Source of the DNA: Panicum virgatum
Taxonomy: Eukaryota > Streptophyta > Magnoliopsida > Poales > Poaceae
Length of the DNA: 64,000 nucleotides
Assembly: GCF_016808335.1 (NCBI RefSeq)
Contig: NC_053153.1
Location: 17,681,033-17,745,032 of the forward strand
Reading direction: 5' to 3'
The position numbers and the translations under genes were made by a program. Shown here piece after piece: positions 44,261 to 57,277 of this stretch. The notes under the pieces are model-generated. The model saw only the letters and a list, made by a program, of their open reading frames with translations. It was not told where the DNA came from and searched no databases. Each line of letters opens with the position of its first letter. Within the stretch, counting starts at the first letter, position 1.

Positions 44261-46330
44261 ATGGCGGGCACGGTGACGGTCCCGGGGGCGAACGTCCCCT
44301 CCACGCCGCTGCTCAAGGACGAGCTCGACATCGTGATCCCGACGATCCGCAACCTCGACTTCCTGGAGATGTGGCGGCCCTTCTTCCAGCCGTACCACCT
44401 CATCATCGTGCAGGACGGCGATCCGACCAAGACCATCAAGGTGCCGGAGGGCTTCGACTACGAGCTCTACAACCGCAACGACATCAACCGCATCCTCGGC
44501 CCCAAGGCCTCCTGCATCTCCTTCAAGGACTCCGCCTGCCGCTGCTTCGGCTACATGGTCTCCAAAAAGAAGTACATCTACACCATCGACGACGACTGCT
44601 TCGTATGACCTCTTCCTCTCTTTTTTTTACTGCTCCCGTTCCTGTTAAATTCACTCTTGGATCCGACGGAAAGGCGGGATCTTGGCGCCGGATCTGGGTC
44701 CAATTCGCCCAGATCCGGCCCGATCAGATCTGGATCTCGGCTCGCGCGGTTAATTGCCTTTGATCCTTAGCGTCGGTGGTGGTTTCGCATTGCGGACCTC
44801 GATCCGTAGCACCTGGCTATGCTCAGTACTGTAGCGGCTTTGTTCCGAGGGAACAGGGCCAGCAGCGTACTGGTTGTTAGTGCCTTTGTCGTTGAGGAGG
44901 GGTCCTTTTCATTTGGCCAGGGTCCTTGTTTATGGGATCCCGTCGTGGATCACAAACTGGCATGTATTAATCAACACGTATTTAGAATGCTCTAATGTCA
45001 TCGGATCTAGTTGCATCAGATCTGATCCGAGCAGTAGGCCCAATTCAGGTCAACATTAGGTTTAGCTCCTCCTAATACACACTTTCTGAGGGAAAATTTT
45101 TCACCTTTTACCACGATCAGCTCTTATTAAACGAGCCAGACGCAGTTTAAATTTTCACCTTTCACCTTGCAAGATCCACACACCTAGATCATAATGCTGA
45201 GGGTGGAACTAGCAGCTCTGTGATCTGTTGAAACATTGACAGTAATATCCAGTGATGCACTCAAATTAGGAGTTTTTATCATCTGAACTAGCAACATCAT
45301 GATTATAACTAGCAGCATCATTGCACTCATTCTATTTTGTCACATTAATTGTCTTTTTTTTGCCATTTAGGTTGCCAAGGATCCATCTGGCAAGGACATC
45401 AATGCTCTTGAGCAGCACATCAAGAACCTCCTCAGCCCATCCACCCCGTTCTTCTTCAACACGCTGTATGACCCCTACCGCGATGGTGCTGACTTTGTGC
45501 GTGGGTACCCCTTCAGCCTCAGGGAGGGCGCCCACACTGCTGTCTCCCACGGCCTGTGGCTGAACATCCCTGACTATGATGCTCCCACACAACTGGTCAA
45601 GCCTAAGGAGAGGAATGAAAGGTACTGCAGTCTGTTCTCATTTTGATCCTATACATTACATTATTACAACTGTTTTTTTACATCAATGTTTGTAGCTAAC
45701 TCTGTTTTTTTTTGGGTTCAGGTATGTTGATGCTGTCATGACAATCCCCAAGGGAACCTTGTTCCCCATGTGCGGCATGAACCTTGCCTTCGACAGGGAT
45801 CTCATTGGCCCTGCTATGTACTTTGGTCTCATGGGTGATGGCCAGCCTATTGGTCGCTATGACGACATGTGGGCTGGGTGGTGTGTGAAGGTGTGTGGTC
45901 ATTCTGTTCTTTCTGCCGCAATTGCATCAGTTGCTTTCTTTGCAAATCACATGTTTTCTAATGACGCCATTGTATTAACAACTGAGCAAATAACATTCAG
46001 GTCATCTGCGACCACTTGAGCCTGGGTGTCAAGACTGGCCTGCCATACATCTGGCACAGCAAGGCTAGCAACCCCTTCGTTAACTTGAAGAAGGAATACA
46101 AGGGCATCTTCTGGCAGGAGGACATCATCCCCTTCTTCCAGAACGTGACCATCCCCAAGGAGTGCGACACGGTCCAGAAGTGCTACATCTACCTTTCTGG
46201 GCAGGTGAAGGAGAAGCTGGGCAAGATCGACCCCTACTTCGTCAAGCTTGCCGACGCCATGGTCACCTGGATCGAGGCCTGGGATGAGCTGAACCCAACC
46301 GCCGCCGCTGCGAACGGCAAGGCCAAGTAG
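44261..46330 (+). CDS. UAM1: UDP-arabinopyranose mutase / reversibly glycosylated polypeptide (363 aa)
   Basis: Interconverts UDP-arabinopyranose and UDP-arabinofuranose, supplying arabinofuranose for arabinoxylan, AGPs and other wall glycans. The family is cytosolic and associates with the Golgi surface. Exons 44,261-44,602, 45,371-45,621, 45,722-45,890 and 46,001-46,330 join in frame across GT-AG introns. Visible features are a GT75-family fold beginning MAGTVTV, the D110-D111-D112 motif in TIDDDCF at the end of exon 1, and R158 and R165 in [10 protein letters not shown], residues shown to matter in rice UAM1 (R158 being the reversible glycosylation site). Length matches cereal UAM1, as does the Ala-rich C-terminus ending in NGKAK. 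The gene stands alone with its own TATA box and shows no lesion. The paralogue assignment (UAM1 rather than UAM3) rests on the C-terminus. Confidence 0.97.
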
Positions 46331-47600
46331 AGGGAGTCCCTGGTCTTCACTTCCCCTTCGAAGTGATGAAAGTATGATTGGGGCCTGCCTAGGCCCCATA
46401 GATATAGCTCTTTTTGAGAGGGAAGAGAGATTAATTCAGCAGCAGCTTTTATAATTCTTTGTTGTTATGATACCGTGGTTCTTTTGTAGTTGATGAAAGG
46501 GATTTGTCGTTACTATCATTTACATAATTCAAGACAATAATTTATCGTGTAATTTTGAGAATGAAAGCACTGTTTGTGTTGAAGCATTGTGTCTATGTGG
46601 GGTGGAATTTGCACTGCTGCTGTTGTCTTATGTGGACATAATCAGTCCTTCCAGGGTTCCAGCTTCCTGCCTGTAGGATTGTAGCAAGAGGTGGCAACAA
46701 GTTCAGCTTTCAAAATTGTTGCCATGTTCAGGGGCAGTGTTTTGTCAGCTCTGAACTGGGACACATTCTTACATGATGAAATACAGCTAGTACCAGTACC
46801 ATATCGGACTGTGCAATAAAGGTGCAATGTGAAGCAGCTTATAAAGGCCGCTACATTGAAAAGCAGCAGCATTGAAAGGCCGCCGTCAGCTCTCCTTCAA
46901 GTATATCATTTCCGAACATTTACACCTCAGTATTTTCACAATCTTAATCTCAAATTTGATCAAATTATTGATGGATAATTTGACATTCTGTGACTTCGAG
47001 ATGCAAAACAGAATGTCATAGGTATGAGATTTCTGTATTTTATTCATGCTAGTGTTTGTTAAATGAACTATATCCTAGTATATTATTTTACAAAAGGTTA
47101 CATAGTTAATATGACACATTTGATCACATCGTCATTGCACAATTTAATGTTGTAAGCTGTCTATTAAACTGTGTCATGAAACTATGCGCTGAGAGATGTG
47201 GTTTCATTTGAGTATCACACTAACTTGGCAGTCTTGGAAACACACCATGAAACCCCCCATTGAGATTGCCCTTAGATGACTACTCACATTTGCTGGTTTT
47301 GATGGAATGTGCGAGATGTTTGCGTGTGCTTGATTTGGCTTTAGACAGTAGGTGAGTCACCACATGAACAGGAGATTAGTCTTCGACGGGGGCAAGATAA
47401 TCTTTCACCTTTTCTTCAGAGATGTTCTTTACCTGTCAGACTTCCATCTCGATTTCGTTTTTCAAAAAGACTTTCACCTCGATTGTAATCAATTCGACAA
47501 GCTTTGATCACATTAAGCAGCCTACGGGACGGGAAAAAAAAAAGTGGCTTCGATGACCCAAGTACTCGGCGAGTAGGTAAAACGGTTTCCAAAATAAAAA
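46331..47600. other. UAM1 3' region and intergenic sequence
   Basis: About 250 bp of 3' UTR-like sequence follows the UAM1 stop, with AATAAT- and AATGAAA-type possible polyadenylation signals near 46,535-46,565. Beyond that no gene is seen. One MITE-like end, CCCATTGAGATTGCCCTTAG, occurs at 47,257-47,276. Confidence 0.5.
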
Positions 47601-47604
47601 AAAT

Positions 47605-47676
47605 CGCCGTTGCCGGGGATCGAACCCGGGTCGCCCGCGTGACAGGCGGGAATACTCACCACTATACTACAACGAC
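47605..47676 (-). tRNA. tRNA-Asp (GTC)
   Basis: The 72-nt minus-strand sequence folds as a full cloverleaf: acceptor GTCGTTG paired with CAACGGC, discriminator G, D-loop TAGTATAGTGGTGAGTA, anticodon loop CCTGTCACG with anticodon GTC, and T arm GGGTTCGATCCCC. No intron. A T-rich pol III terminator follows on the minus strand (47,591-47,603). Intact and typical of plants. Confidence 0.97.
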
Positions 47677-47901
47677 CTTGTTGCATAATTACGGAAACGG
47701 ATTTATAACTATCATATAGATATTACCAAGTGCATGAACATGGGAGCGTAGCGCCTGAAACCCAGAAACCACAGGCAAACAGCTTACCAATTGACACGAA
47801 CATAATCATAGACAAGCAACAGCCACCAGATAATAAAGGTAGCAGCCATTCCTGACTTGCACAAGCATCGTCACAGATTTCAGTTTATCACACTTGCAGC
47901 T

Positions 47902-48042
47902 GCACGCACAAGCCTATCAAGTAACAAGCACACACATGTTTCCATTAGGTCCCATGGTAACCTGACTGTTACAATTGCACGCACAAGCCTTTCAAGATAC
48001 AAGCACACACGTTTCAATTAGGTTCTACAGCGACCTGAATGC
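47902..48042. repeat. 75-bp tandem duplication
   Basis: Two units starting at 47,902 and 47,977, each beginning GCACGCACAAGCCT and containing ACAAGCACACAC...TTAGGT and ACCTGA. They lie downstream of the RCC1-family stop codon on its strand and may be part of that gene's 3' UTR or flank. Confidence 0.75.
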
Positions 48043-48242
48043 CCTCGGATACACTTGAGAGGCACACAAATGGGGGTTTACAGATCAATCAGAATCAATT
48101 GCTGAGTCCAGACACAATCGCATAGACCGTAACAATAATTGTCTGAATAACATTACTGGGAGGTCAAGATATTAAGGCTGAGATGAATTGCCATGGTTTA
48201 ATTGGCTTCAGCCTCTGACTGCTTCAACTATTCATCAGTGGT

Positions 48243-51200
48243 CTAACCGGCCTTAGCTTCTGCTTCTTCAGGAACCTGCTTTTCCAGGAGTTCACATTCT
48301 CCTCGCTCATGCACATGTTCCCTGCAACAATGCCAAAAATCGGTAACATAGAAGAACAGATCGCTTGGCTAGGTAAATACAATGAATGAAAGCCTGAAAA
48401 AAGAAAAATAAAATTTTTATTGCAAATTTTCCAGTACTGCACTAACCGATCACAGAAAACCAGTTCTTCCTATGATACTATATCATAGGTTTTTTTTTTT
48501 GCTTAGCTTGGGAATTAGCTCCCAAATAACTAATAATTAAGTTCAGTATGAAAACAACAAAAACCATTATGACCTGCCTTAATTCTGTATGTGTAGTTGT
48601 GTACCTTAGTTTCTCACACAAGCGTGCCAAGGCATCAGCACCAGTCCGTGATGCAACATCTTCTATTAGCTCAGCATTAGAAAGGTTTACAGTCTCTGCT
48701 AGCTTGAACTCACACAGCTCTTTTAGCGAACATGCATCAGTCAGAACAGCTGAGTGCCCACCTCCAGCAGCAAGTCTCCTCACCTCACCAACACACCTGC
48801 ATCACACGAAAGATAATTAAGAACCTAGAGTTGGTTTTAACAAAGCTCCGTAGGAACAAAACGGTCTATGCTTAAACCCAAAAAAAGGAAATGAGATGGT
48901 GCAATTGGAACCTACCAATCAACTGGAGAGGGGAACCAAGCATAAGTAGATTTTGCATTTGCCGCCTGACCATAACTATTGTAGCCCCACCCATATATAC
49001 GGCCATCTTTCATAGATACCAGTGTGTGTGAGTGCCCACAGGTAGCAAGACGAACACCTGACGGTATAACCAGGACTGGGATGTTGCGAAGTAGCATGTC
49101 AGATTCATTAAAAGAGCAAGAGAAGAAGCCACTCTGAGGCCCGACTCCCAGCTGGCCCACATGTCCTCCGCCCCACGTATAGAGAGCTCCACCTTCAGTT
49201 ACAGCACAAGAGTGGACCCCTCCACAAGACACGTCACTAACCACTATTCTATCAAGGGCAACAATTCGCCTAGGGATCAGCTCCTTATCTCCAGACTGGA
49301 GGGAGCAATGCCCAAGCTGCCCCATGCTTCCCAATCCCCAAGTATACCTGCAAAACCCGAAGGTACCATAATTAGAAAATTAATCAAGTTCATGCTTGGA
49401 ATAGGTTTGTGATGATGAGAGTTAAGACATGAAATGGTTACAATTTTGATTTAATGTTAACAATCTAAAAAGTGAAATCTAACAATCTCAGGAATATCTA
49501 GGTTAGCAATCGACAGACTCAGCTGAGAATCAACAAGTTATTATTCAACTATAGTAATGTAGTTATTTAATTCTTAAAGTATTAGACACATTTCTCTGTT
49601 GAAATTGGGATGCTCAAGAGGAGACACTTGGATCTCCGTGTTCAAAGATTGTAAATAGCAGCAAAAGTGCATGGAACAACACTGATACTATAATGAGAAA
49701 TTAAAACTAATTTTCTTGTTCTCTTTGCAGTTAGCCCAACAGTTAGTTGTGGTTAGTCTTCGATACTCCAAATGCTTCTATTGTCATGCGAGAAACCACA
49801 CAACAATCACTGACAGCAGAGAACAGCTCCCTTGAGATGACTTACACCTCCCCATTTTCTGATATAGCTGCTGTATGGTACTCGCCACATGACACCCTAA
49901 CAATCTTCACTTGCTCAGGGGCGTCATCAAGGAACCTTGCATAAGCAGTTAACACACGAGCTCCCTGAAGTCCTTGAGAAGTAAAACCTCTGCCAAGCTG
50001 ACCATACTCATTGTAGCCTGGTTAGTAAGAAATAGCACATACCCCGTTAATAGTCATCTAATTGTTGGTTTTTACAAAAGTGACTTTCACATAGTCAAAG
50101 CAAAACATCTTGATAGCCTAAACATTAAGTTATATCGCTGCTGATTCGCAAGGTTTGGATCAAGCAGTAAAGAACAGACCAGTACATTTGCATTAAAAAA
50201 AATCAAGAGTATGAAAAGTGTATTTTAAGACTCAGGTTGCACATTACCCCATGCTTGCAGTAGACCATCCTCAGATAGAGCCACAACATGAACAGCTCCA
50301 CAAGAAACCTGCTTAATCACCTGGGATATGCAAACCATATTAAAAAGTATTGCATAAAATAATTACACACTAAATGCACAGTATCATTAACTTTTAAGTA
50401 TGTCCACCCTTTTTTTTCTCAAACACACAGGAGATCTGCATATCAATATATTAAGAAGGAAGAGTATGTCCACCCTCTGGATTACAGAATTACTTGAGCA
50501 TAGCTAAAACATCTAAAGACTTATGACACAAACCTGAATACGATATAGGTATTGAGTACACAAATTAGCAGTAAGACCAGAGTTGTCTACTGAAACAAGG
50601 GAGAGAATAGTGGCACTGTGGGAAAATCCATGCAACTATTCAAATTCTTCAAACTTGCTCATGTCATGGACCCAGCAGTAATATATTTTTATTCGATTTA
50701 TTGATTTACAATGCCAGAATGTACATCTAGATGTGGTTTTTCTAGACCCACCTAGTTATGGTTCTAGAACATCAGAAATACAAAATACATTAAATCTGAA
50801 TAGAAAACATATAAAGTTGGCACTTTCTCACGAGCAAGTTTGTCGACTGGAACAGATACAGAGAAAAAGAAACAAAGACACCTTGAGTATTAAACGGAGA
50901 TGAAATTAAAACACAAGGATAAAGACATTCTCCACGGATGAGGATTCTACACAAGCTTTTATTGAGTAAATATCATAAAGTTTTCTAGTGAAAGTAAACT
51001 CAGCAAACAGGATGAGCAAAGAGACAATAATTTCATGAGATATTTGAATTCATTCCACCCAGCAAGGCTATCATGTACTCCATCCAAGGTCGTGTGGTGA
51101 AAATCATGTTATCAGATCGCATGAGATGATGAGAATCCAACTACTAATGCAATGCAGCATGTTAGAACAATTTTTTATTTTTATTTTCAAATCGAAAGAG

Positions 51201-52499
51201 CTTGGCAAACTAACAGGGAAATTGAATACTGACTAGGCATGTCACTGCTTCAAAATGTTACTAATACTATTTGCAATGTGTTACTAATACTTGAACCATA
51301 AGTTGTTAAAATGAACTTACTGTGTTTGGTGTGAAAGCTCCCCAAAAAAGGCGAGGATAATCAGAACCCTGTAACAAGCATGCAAATAGTGAAATATCAA
51401 ATAATTGTATTAACTTCTCAAGGCTTGTTGACCCAGTGAGAAGTTATTGCAGAAAACCTGATTTTGTCCCCACACCCAAAGCCTGCTTTTGGATAATGTG
51501 CCATCGTTTTCTCGAGGCTCAGCAACAGCAGCTGTACAATGTGCACCACAGGATACCGATTTTACAAGCTCGGTCTCCAGTGACTTGACTTTCTTGGGTT
51601 CCTGCGCACTCTCCTCTGTCCCATCTCCCAACTGGCCAAACTCATTAGCACCTGTATGCATTTAAGTAACTCATTTCAGTCACAAACAGAATACCTGAAC
51701 ATCAAGCAGTACCTTTCATCACTGTCGATGAAGCACTCCAGTAGAAAAAGGTCCCCATGCTCTAATCCTCAGGGCTAAATTAGATGCGCCTTCTGAAGAA
51801 TAATAGTAGTGTTCACAATTACACGTACTTGTTACCAAATTACACATATTGGGGTTGCACAATAGCAAGGAATTGATAACAAGAACTTTCTTAAAAGAGC
51901 AGACAAGGTAGTAGAATTAACGGGAACAAAAAAGGCAGTGAAATTAAAGACATAAGCATCATTGATAGCAGAAGCGATATAAAACAATTTCTAAGAAATA
52001 CAAATGCACAAAGAACACATGAACAGAAGAATAGCTCTTTCTTGATTGGAAGATATCTTTTTCACTATTGAGAATTTATATACAGTTGCAATGCTAACGT
52101 TACTGGCAAAATAAAGATATAGATCAACTGTAACATCTAAGTCCAATATAACAATTATGGTGCTATCTCTCCCATTTCAATGTCGTTAATTCATTAGGCA
52201 CTCTAACATACACCTACTGAGAATTAACTGAGCAGAAAGGACATACCCCAGGTGAAGAGTGATCCATCGGAAGCAACTGCAGCAGTATGCTCACGGCCAC
52301 ATGCAATATCAGTCCACCTGAGGCTCTTTCCCTTCCCCAATTTGAATAGTTTGGGAGGGAGGCTCTTGGGGATCCTCAAGTGGCACTCCTTGCCCTTTCG
52401 TGCAGTCTGACCACTGTGGTTATAACCCCAAATGTAAATTGCGCTTTTTGTTGGCACACCGACAACACGCAGGTTGCAGAGCACATCATCTATATCCAT
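48243..52499 (-). CDS. RCC1-repeat (beta-propeller) protein, UVR8-like fold (480 aa)
   Basis: Eight coding exons join in frame: 52,499-52,247, 51,651-51,458, 51,368-51,321 (a 48-nt microexon), 50,320-50,248, 50,017-49,846, 49,347-48,916, 48,796-48,605 and 48,321-48,243. The protein carries repeated RCC1 blades (IYIWGYNHSGQ, LFTWGANEFGQLGDG, LQAWGYNEYGQLGRG, VYTWGLGSMGQLG, LYTWGGGHVGQLGVG, IYGWGYNSYGQ), each with a (V/I)xCGxxH(T/S) strand. An acidic, helical tail after residue about 410 includes ARLCEKLREHVHERGE. It lacks the GWRHT motifs that carry the UV-B-sensing tryptophans of UVR8, so it is probably not a photoreceptor. Related plant RCC1 proteins have varied or unknown roles. A 5' UTR intron is likely (donor CAG|GTGAGC near 53,295, acceptor just upstream of the ATG). 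Confidence 0.92.
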
Positions 52500-54494
52500 G
52501 GCCCCTGGCTGATTATGATGCATAAAAGACAAATAGGTCAACAAACAGACAGAATAGTGCACCAATTAAACCAATAAACAGACAGAACAGTGAAGGTGAG
52601 TCTGTAGAGTTGCCATTTCATAGCCTAAAATGATAAAGCAAAGCAATTTGGCCAAAAAATTTCCCAGCTTTGATGAATGGTTGTCTCCTTTCACAGCCTC
52701 ATGTCCAAAAAGAAAGAAAAAAAATAAAAAAAAGTGTGCTCTCATCATTCCATCATGGAACTCCCTGGCTCCTACTTTCATCTTCCTACTTTTTATTTTT
52801 CTTGGACACCACCAATTTTCACCACTAAATTTGATAGGATGAGAAAACCTTGCTCCAGTTCATAGGTACCAAGCTGCGAAGCTGCAAGCTGAACCGCCCT
52901 GGCTAGCAAGGTGCCAACTTGTTCAGGATGGTGCAACCGGTGAAGCTATACGAGATACGAGCATACGACACCGCAGCTCAACATAGGCAAACAGGTAGCT
53001 GCAGAAAGAACAAGCTAAAGGCATCGATAACCATTACCCCCAATAACCCGCGAAATGCCCATCAGGGCATGCAACTGGTTCAGGAATCCGGATACAACGA
53101 GCAATCATTTTCCAAATCTACAAGAGAGAACAAATTGTGCCAATCTTTCCCCTACATACAAGGTCCTAGATTTACCCAGCTTCTCTGTTTCCCCAAATCA
53201 ATCAGGCGGCAATTCAGCGGTCGATAAGCGCAAGAAACAACACCATGCGCTGCAGAAAAGAAATCAGAGAGGGCAGAGGAGGCTCCGGCGCTCACCTGGA
53301 GGGAAGGAACGAGGAGGAGGAAGAACGGTGCAGTCTTTCGGGCGGATTCTGCGAAAGGTGGGAGCTCGGCTTTGCTTCTCTTCGTTTGACCCCCGGAATG
53401 GCCTCGCTTCCTTGTTCCTCCTCCTCGTGGTGCACACACTTGTCTATGGGCACCGACCACCGGATTTTTCTGGAATCCCGGGATTCCCGAGGTCCTGGGA
53501 AAGGATAGACAGGAACGGCAGAGAGCGGAGGTCACGTGCCCAACGTGAGCCCGGTCCAGGGGAGGTTTGGTTTGGTAGGTCGTCGGGTGCACGGCCACTC
53601 GGGAGCGTACAGCGCGTAGACCGAGCTCACCAACGCCCACCAAACTCCTCCTCTGACGTCAGCTACCTGCTTCTCCCTCCTTCCACAAACTACAAGAGAG
53701 GAAAGCGCGGATCAAATCCCTAGCAATAACAGGGGTGTGGGGGGAACGAAGGAAGGAGAGTCCTCTGTGCTTGTGTATGCCAAGTCGCCTCCTCTCTGTT
53801 CGCATCCCGTCCCCCGCGAAACCCAGCGCTCTCAGGTTCGGTTTGTTATTCATTTTGTCTGTGTTATAATCGTCAGTTATGCTAATTAATTAGTTGCTCT
53901 AGGTGAGGGGTACTAGTTGGCCTTGGCCGCAGCAAGAAATTATGCCATTTTCTGCCACATAATTTTGCTAGTACTTTAGGAAAAAGATGGAGAACGATTC
54001 TTTGTGGGCATGTTGATAATGATTGCATCTTGATGTGTTATCTGTTGGGTGTTAGGTTACAGAAACCTGGCAGTGAAGAACAATTTGATCCTAGTTCTGA
54101 ATTAAACACTTTCTTGGCTTCAGAACACTGGTAAAAAGATTTTTTTTTGAAACTAACACTGCTAAAAAGATATTGAATTGAGGATGGCCATCTCACAGAA
54201 GCATGGGATTGATTGTGCTATTATGAGACAAATCTATCATCTGTCATGCATGAGGCGATTCCTACAACCAAAATGCATCCATAAAGATATGCATCCTTAC
54301 TGGAAGGGGGGAAAGTCCCCCACTTCTGCTGTCATCGAAATTCTCAAATTTTTCGTCTAGTAATTTCCAGCCCAAAGGAATGATTAACAAGCATATTACT
54401 GCTGATTACCAAATTGTCGATCAAAACTTTCTTAGGGGGAAGCTAGACCGATTTGATTGCTGACTGCTCTGCAAACTGTAGGTGCACAAAACTC
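52500..54494. promoter_or_regulatory. Shared upstream region of divergent RCC1 and DsbA-like genes
   Basis: It contains the RCC1-gene 5' UTR intron (to about 53,295) and its GC-rich leader, and on the other strand the leader of the DsbA-like gene. A possible UTR donor for the latter is CTCAG|GTTCGG near 53,836, with acceptor ACTGTAG|GTG at about 54,480. The intervening few hundred bases (roughly 53,300-53,850) would serve both genes. No clear TATA box was seen, and long open frames here are not supported as genes. Confidence 0.5.
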
Positions 54495-56379
54495 ATGGCT
54501 TCAGACATGGGGAGGAAGCTCATGCAGATTGATGTGAGCTCAGATACAGTGTGCCCTTGGTGTTTTGTTGGTAAAAAGAACCTCGAGAGAGCAATGGAGC
54601 AAACCATGGACAAGTATAATTTTGAGGTTTCACTCTCCTTTAAATCACCATCATGATCTGGGTTCACAATCTTGTTTATGCAGTGTTAACTTAGCCTGGA
54701 CATGATTGCTTGCTAGGTCAGTTGGCATCCATTCTTTCTGAACCCTGACGCACCTAAGGAAGGCGTCAGGAAATCTGACTTCTACAAGATGAAATTTGGC
54801 CCTGTTCAATTTGAGCGTGCAACATCTCGCATGACAGAGGTTCTTTCATTTGACCTTGCCATGGTAGATTTTGTTCACTTTCCAGAAAATGGATTTAGCT
54901 GTTTGGCATGCGGGCGTTTCAGATATTTCGAGGACTTGGATTTGAATTTGACATGTCAGGGTTGACGTAAGTACATGGTTTTAAAGTTATTGCTTCTTAC
55001 ATTCTTGTCATGCAAACATCACACTTGCTGAAGCAACGATTTTAATCCAGGGGGAATACGATGGATAGCCATAGGCTCATAACACTTGCTGGACATCAAG
55101 GCTATGACAAGCAAAATGCTCTTGTAGAAGAATTATTCCAGAGTTACTTTTGCCAAGGAAAGTATATTGGTGACAAGTGAGTACACATAGAACTTGTTGA
55201 TTATTTGTATTGATCATAATATTTTATTGTGCATTCATTTTTGTTGTTAGCCTGTATATTCTGTAATTTATTTTATAATTCTCCTAGATCATCTTTTATC
55301 TGGCTCTGTTATGAATTGGTCCATATGAAAAAATTCATATTTTGAGTCATTGGTCATCCACTAGAAATCTTGAAGCTGCATCAATTTGTGTAAATAAGAC
55401 TTTCAGAATTTACATTTGATGCGTATATTCTGATGGTAATCTGACAATATTGGGAGTGATTTGCACGATCTCTTTCTCAAAACTCTACCACGTTATGGTT
55501 GAAGTATTTGTTGCACTATCTAATCTAAGTATATATTTTCATATTTCAATTGTGAGTTGAAGCACTTCAGTGCAAGTTTTATTGAAAATGTACAGATGAA
55601 TAAGACAAATTTGCAGTAGGTCATGTGCTAGATCTATTTTTCTGGTACGGTTGATATTCATTTTGTACTGAGACTTTGAGAAAAAAGCATATAGTCTCTG
55701 GCCCCCTTTTGTGATATTCTCTGGATCCATATGACCTGCATCATAATCTACAAACTATATCTAATCATGATGGACCTCCATTAAGGTGCTGGGTGTCAAT
55801 AGTGCAAGAGCATTCAATGCTTGAGGTTCTCTTTTCCAGTTTCCTCAACCGCAGATTTATCGTGCAAACTGGAATTTTGCATGTTGTATCCTTCCTATGT
55901 TGGAATGTTCTTTTCTATATTAATCATTAATGTTGAGCCAGCTAATTAAACTATTTCATGTATCGCAGGCAGGTTTTGCTGGATGTTGCAAGAAAGGTGG
56001 GCATAGAAGGGGCAGAAGAGCTGCTTGAAGACCCTAGCAGAGGAGTTGATGAGGTAAGCAGTACGCTTTCCCGTGAACTCTGCCCCCTTCCATATCCCTT
56101 TGATGACAGGGCTCACATATCTTTTCTGCTGCCAAAAGGTTCAGGAAGAACTCAACAAGTACTCATCTGCCATTTCCGGGATCCCTCACTTTGTGGTATG
56201 AGGACTAATTGATTGTGATAATATTTATCATCTTTTATCTGGTCAATGTATGCATATTTTATCCATCTGTTGTTCACTGCACTACCATTCAGATCAATGG
56301 AAAATATCAACTCAGTGGTGGCCAGCCTCCAAGTATATTCATGAAGGTGTTTGAGATGGCTGCAAAAGATGAAGCTTGA
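54495..56379 (+). CDS. DsbA/FrnE-like thioredoxin-fold oxidoreductase (217 aa)
   Basis: Seven exons join in frame: 54,495-54,626, 54,717-54,839, 54,923-54,966, 55,051-55,176, 55,969-56,053, 56,139-56,195 and 56,293-56,379. The product is a DSBA-family thioredoxin-fold protein of the FrnE type. The CPWC active-site pair is at residues 20-23, a helical insertion domain follows, GHQGYDKQNALVEELFQ marks the middle, and the cis-proline strand is SGIPHFVING. It ends LSGGQPPSIFMKVFE. There is no signal peptide or membrane segment, so it is likely cytosolic. By family it would exchange thiols and disulfides, but substrates in plants are not established. Length matches plant homologues of about 215 aa. 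The first donor (GAG|GTTTCA) is weak. The gene converges with the RING gene downstream. Confidence 0.92.
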
Positions 56380-57277
56380 CTGTGATCTAAGGAACTCCAA
56401 GTATGCTTGTGTATGTTTGAAGTGATAAATATTGGATTCCAGAATTTAACAATAAAGTTGGAGTACAATTAATTTCTAGCTGATTGTGAAAGAACATGTG
56501 GAATTATTTGTATTTCCATAATTTTGATGTGGTGATAATTAGTGGTGAACATATTTGAATAAATTTTTGAGGTGATAGGATATGGCAGAGGGGCCAGAAT
56601 GTCGCAAAAGCTGAATCTACTCTGTATTCATATTTGATGGGAATGGGATATGCGGAAGATATCTGTCAAAAGAAAAATTCAGTATTTTTGTCAGCAAAAT
56701 TCAGTTTTTGATTACAAATTTGAAAGGAATGGAGAAGCCCTGGCATACGCAACAGTGTCTAAATCTGTTGTCAGTGACACTAAATTTTCCATCATCTTTC
56801 TGGTCCAATATATCATTTCACCTAGAGAAATTTCTGCAATGGCTATATTTGTCAAAAACCTTCAGACAGATCCTCTTGCAAATTATTGGCCAAGATGTGA
56901 CTAATGGCCACTGATCTGTTTCTTGTCAATTGACTTCGATTATCAGCAACAAACTGAGGTTTCTGGAACCTAAGATTTTCAGTGTTAAAACCTAATGCAA
57001 TCAACCTCTTGAAAATGTAACATCATTGAGCATGTAACATCAATGACCCCATCAGTTTGAAATATCATATGTAAATTGGCACAAACCATCAACTTTGTCA
57101 AAAAAAAAGTGGGGGAGGATTCTCTACTCTTTAAAGAAAAATTGAAACTTCGCGCCGCTGGAAGTTTCAACAAACAATCTAGCGACCGTATTCCATCAGT
57201 GCTATGTACACAACATATTGCATCTAGCCTGCCTGAATCTTCCGCTTGCCATAGGTGAAGACTTTGCCTCAGCAGGG
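56380..57277. other. Convergent intergenic region between DsbA-like and RING genes
   Basis: About 0.9 kb of AT-rich sequence that should contain both 3' UTRs. An AATAAA motif lies at 56,450-56,455, just after the DsbA-like stop. No additional gene is seen. Confidence 0.5.

Noticed and set aside
53055..53723. 222-codon plus-strand frame between the RCC1 and DsbA-like genes
   Set aside because: It overlaps the RCC1-gene leader antisense, has no domain and is not needed to explain any splice site.
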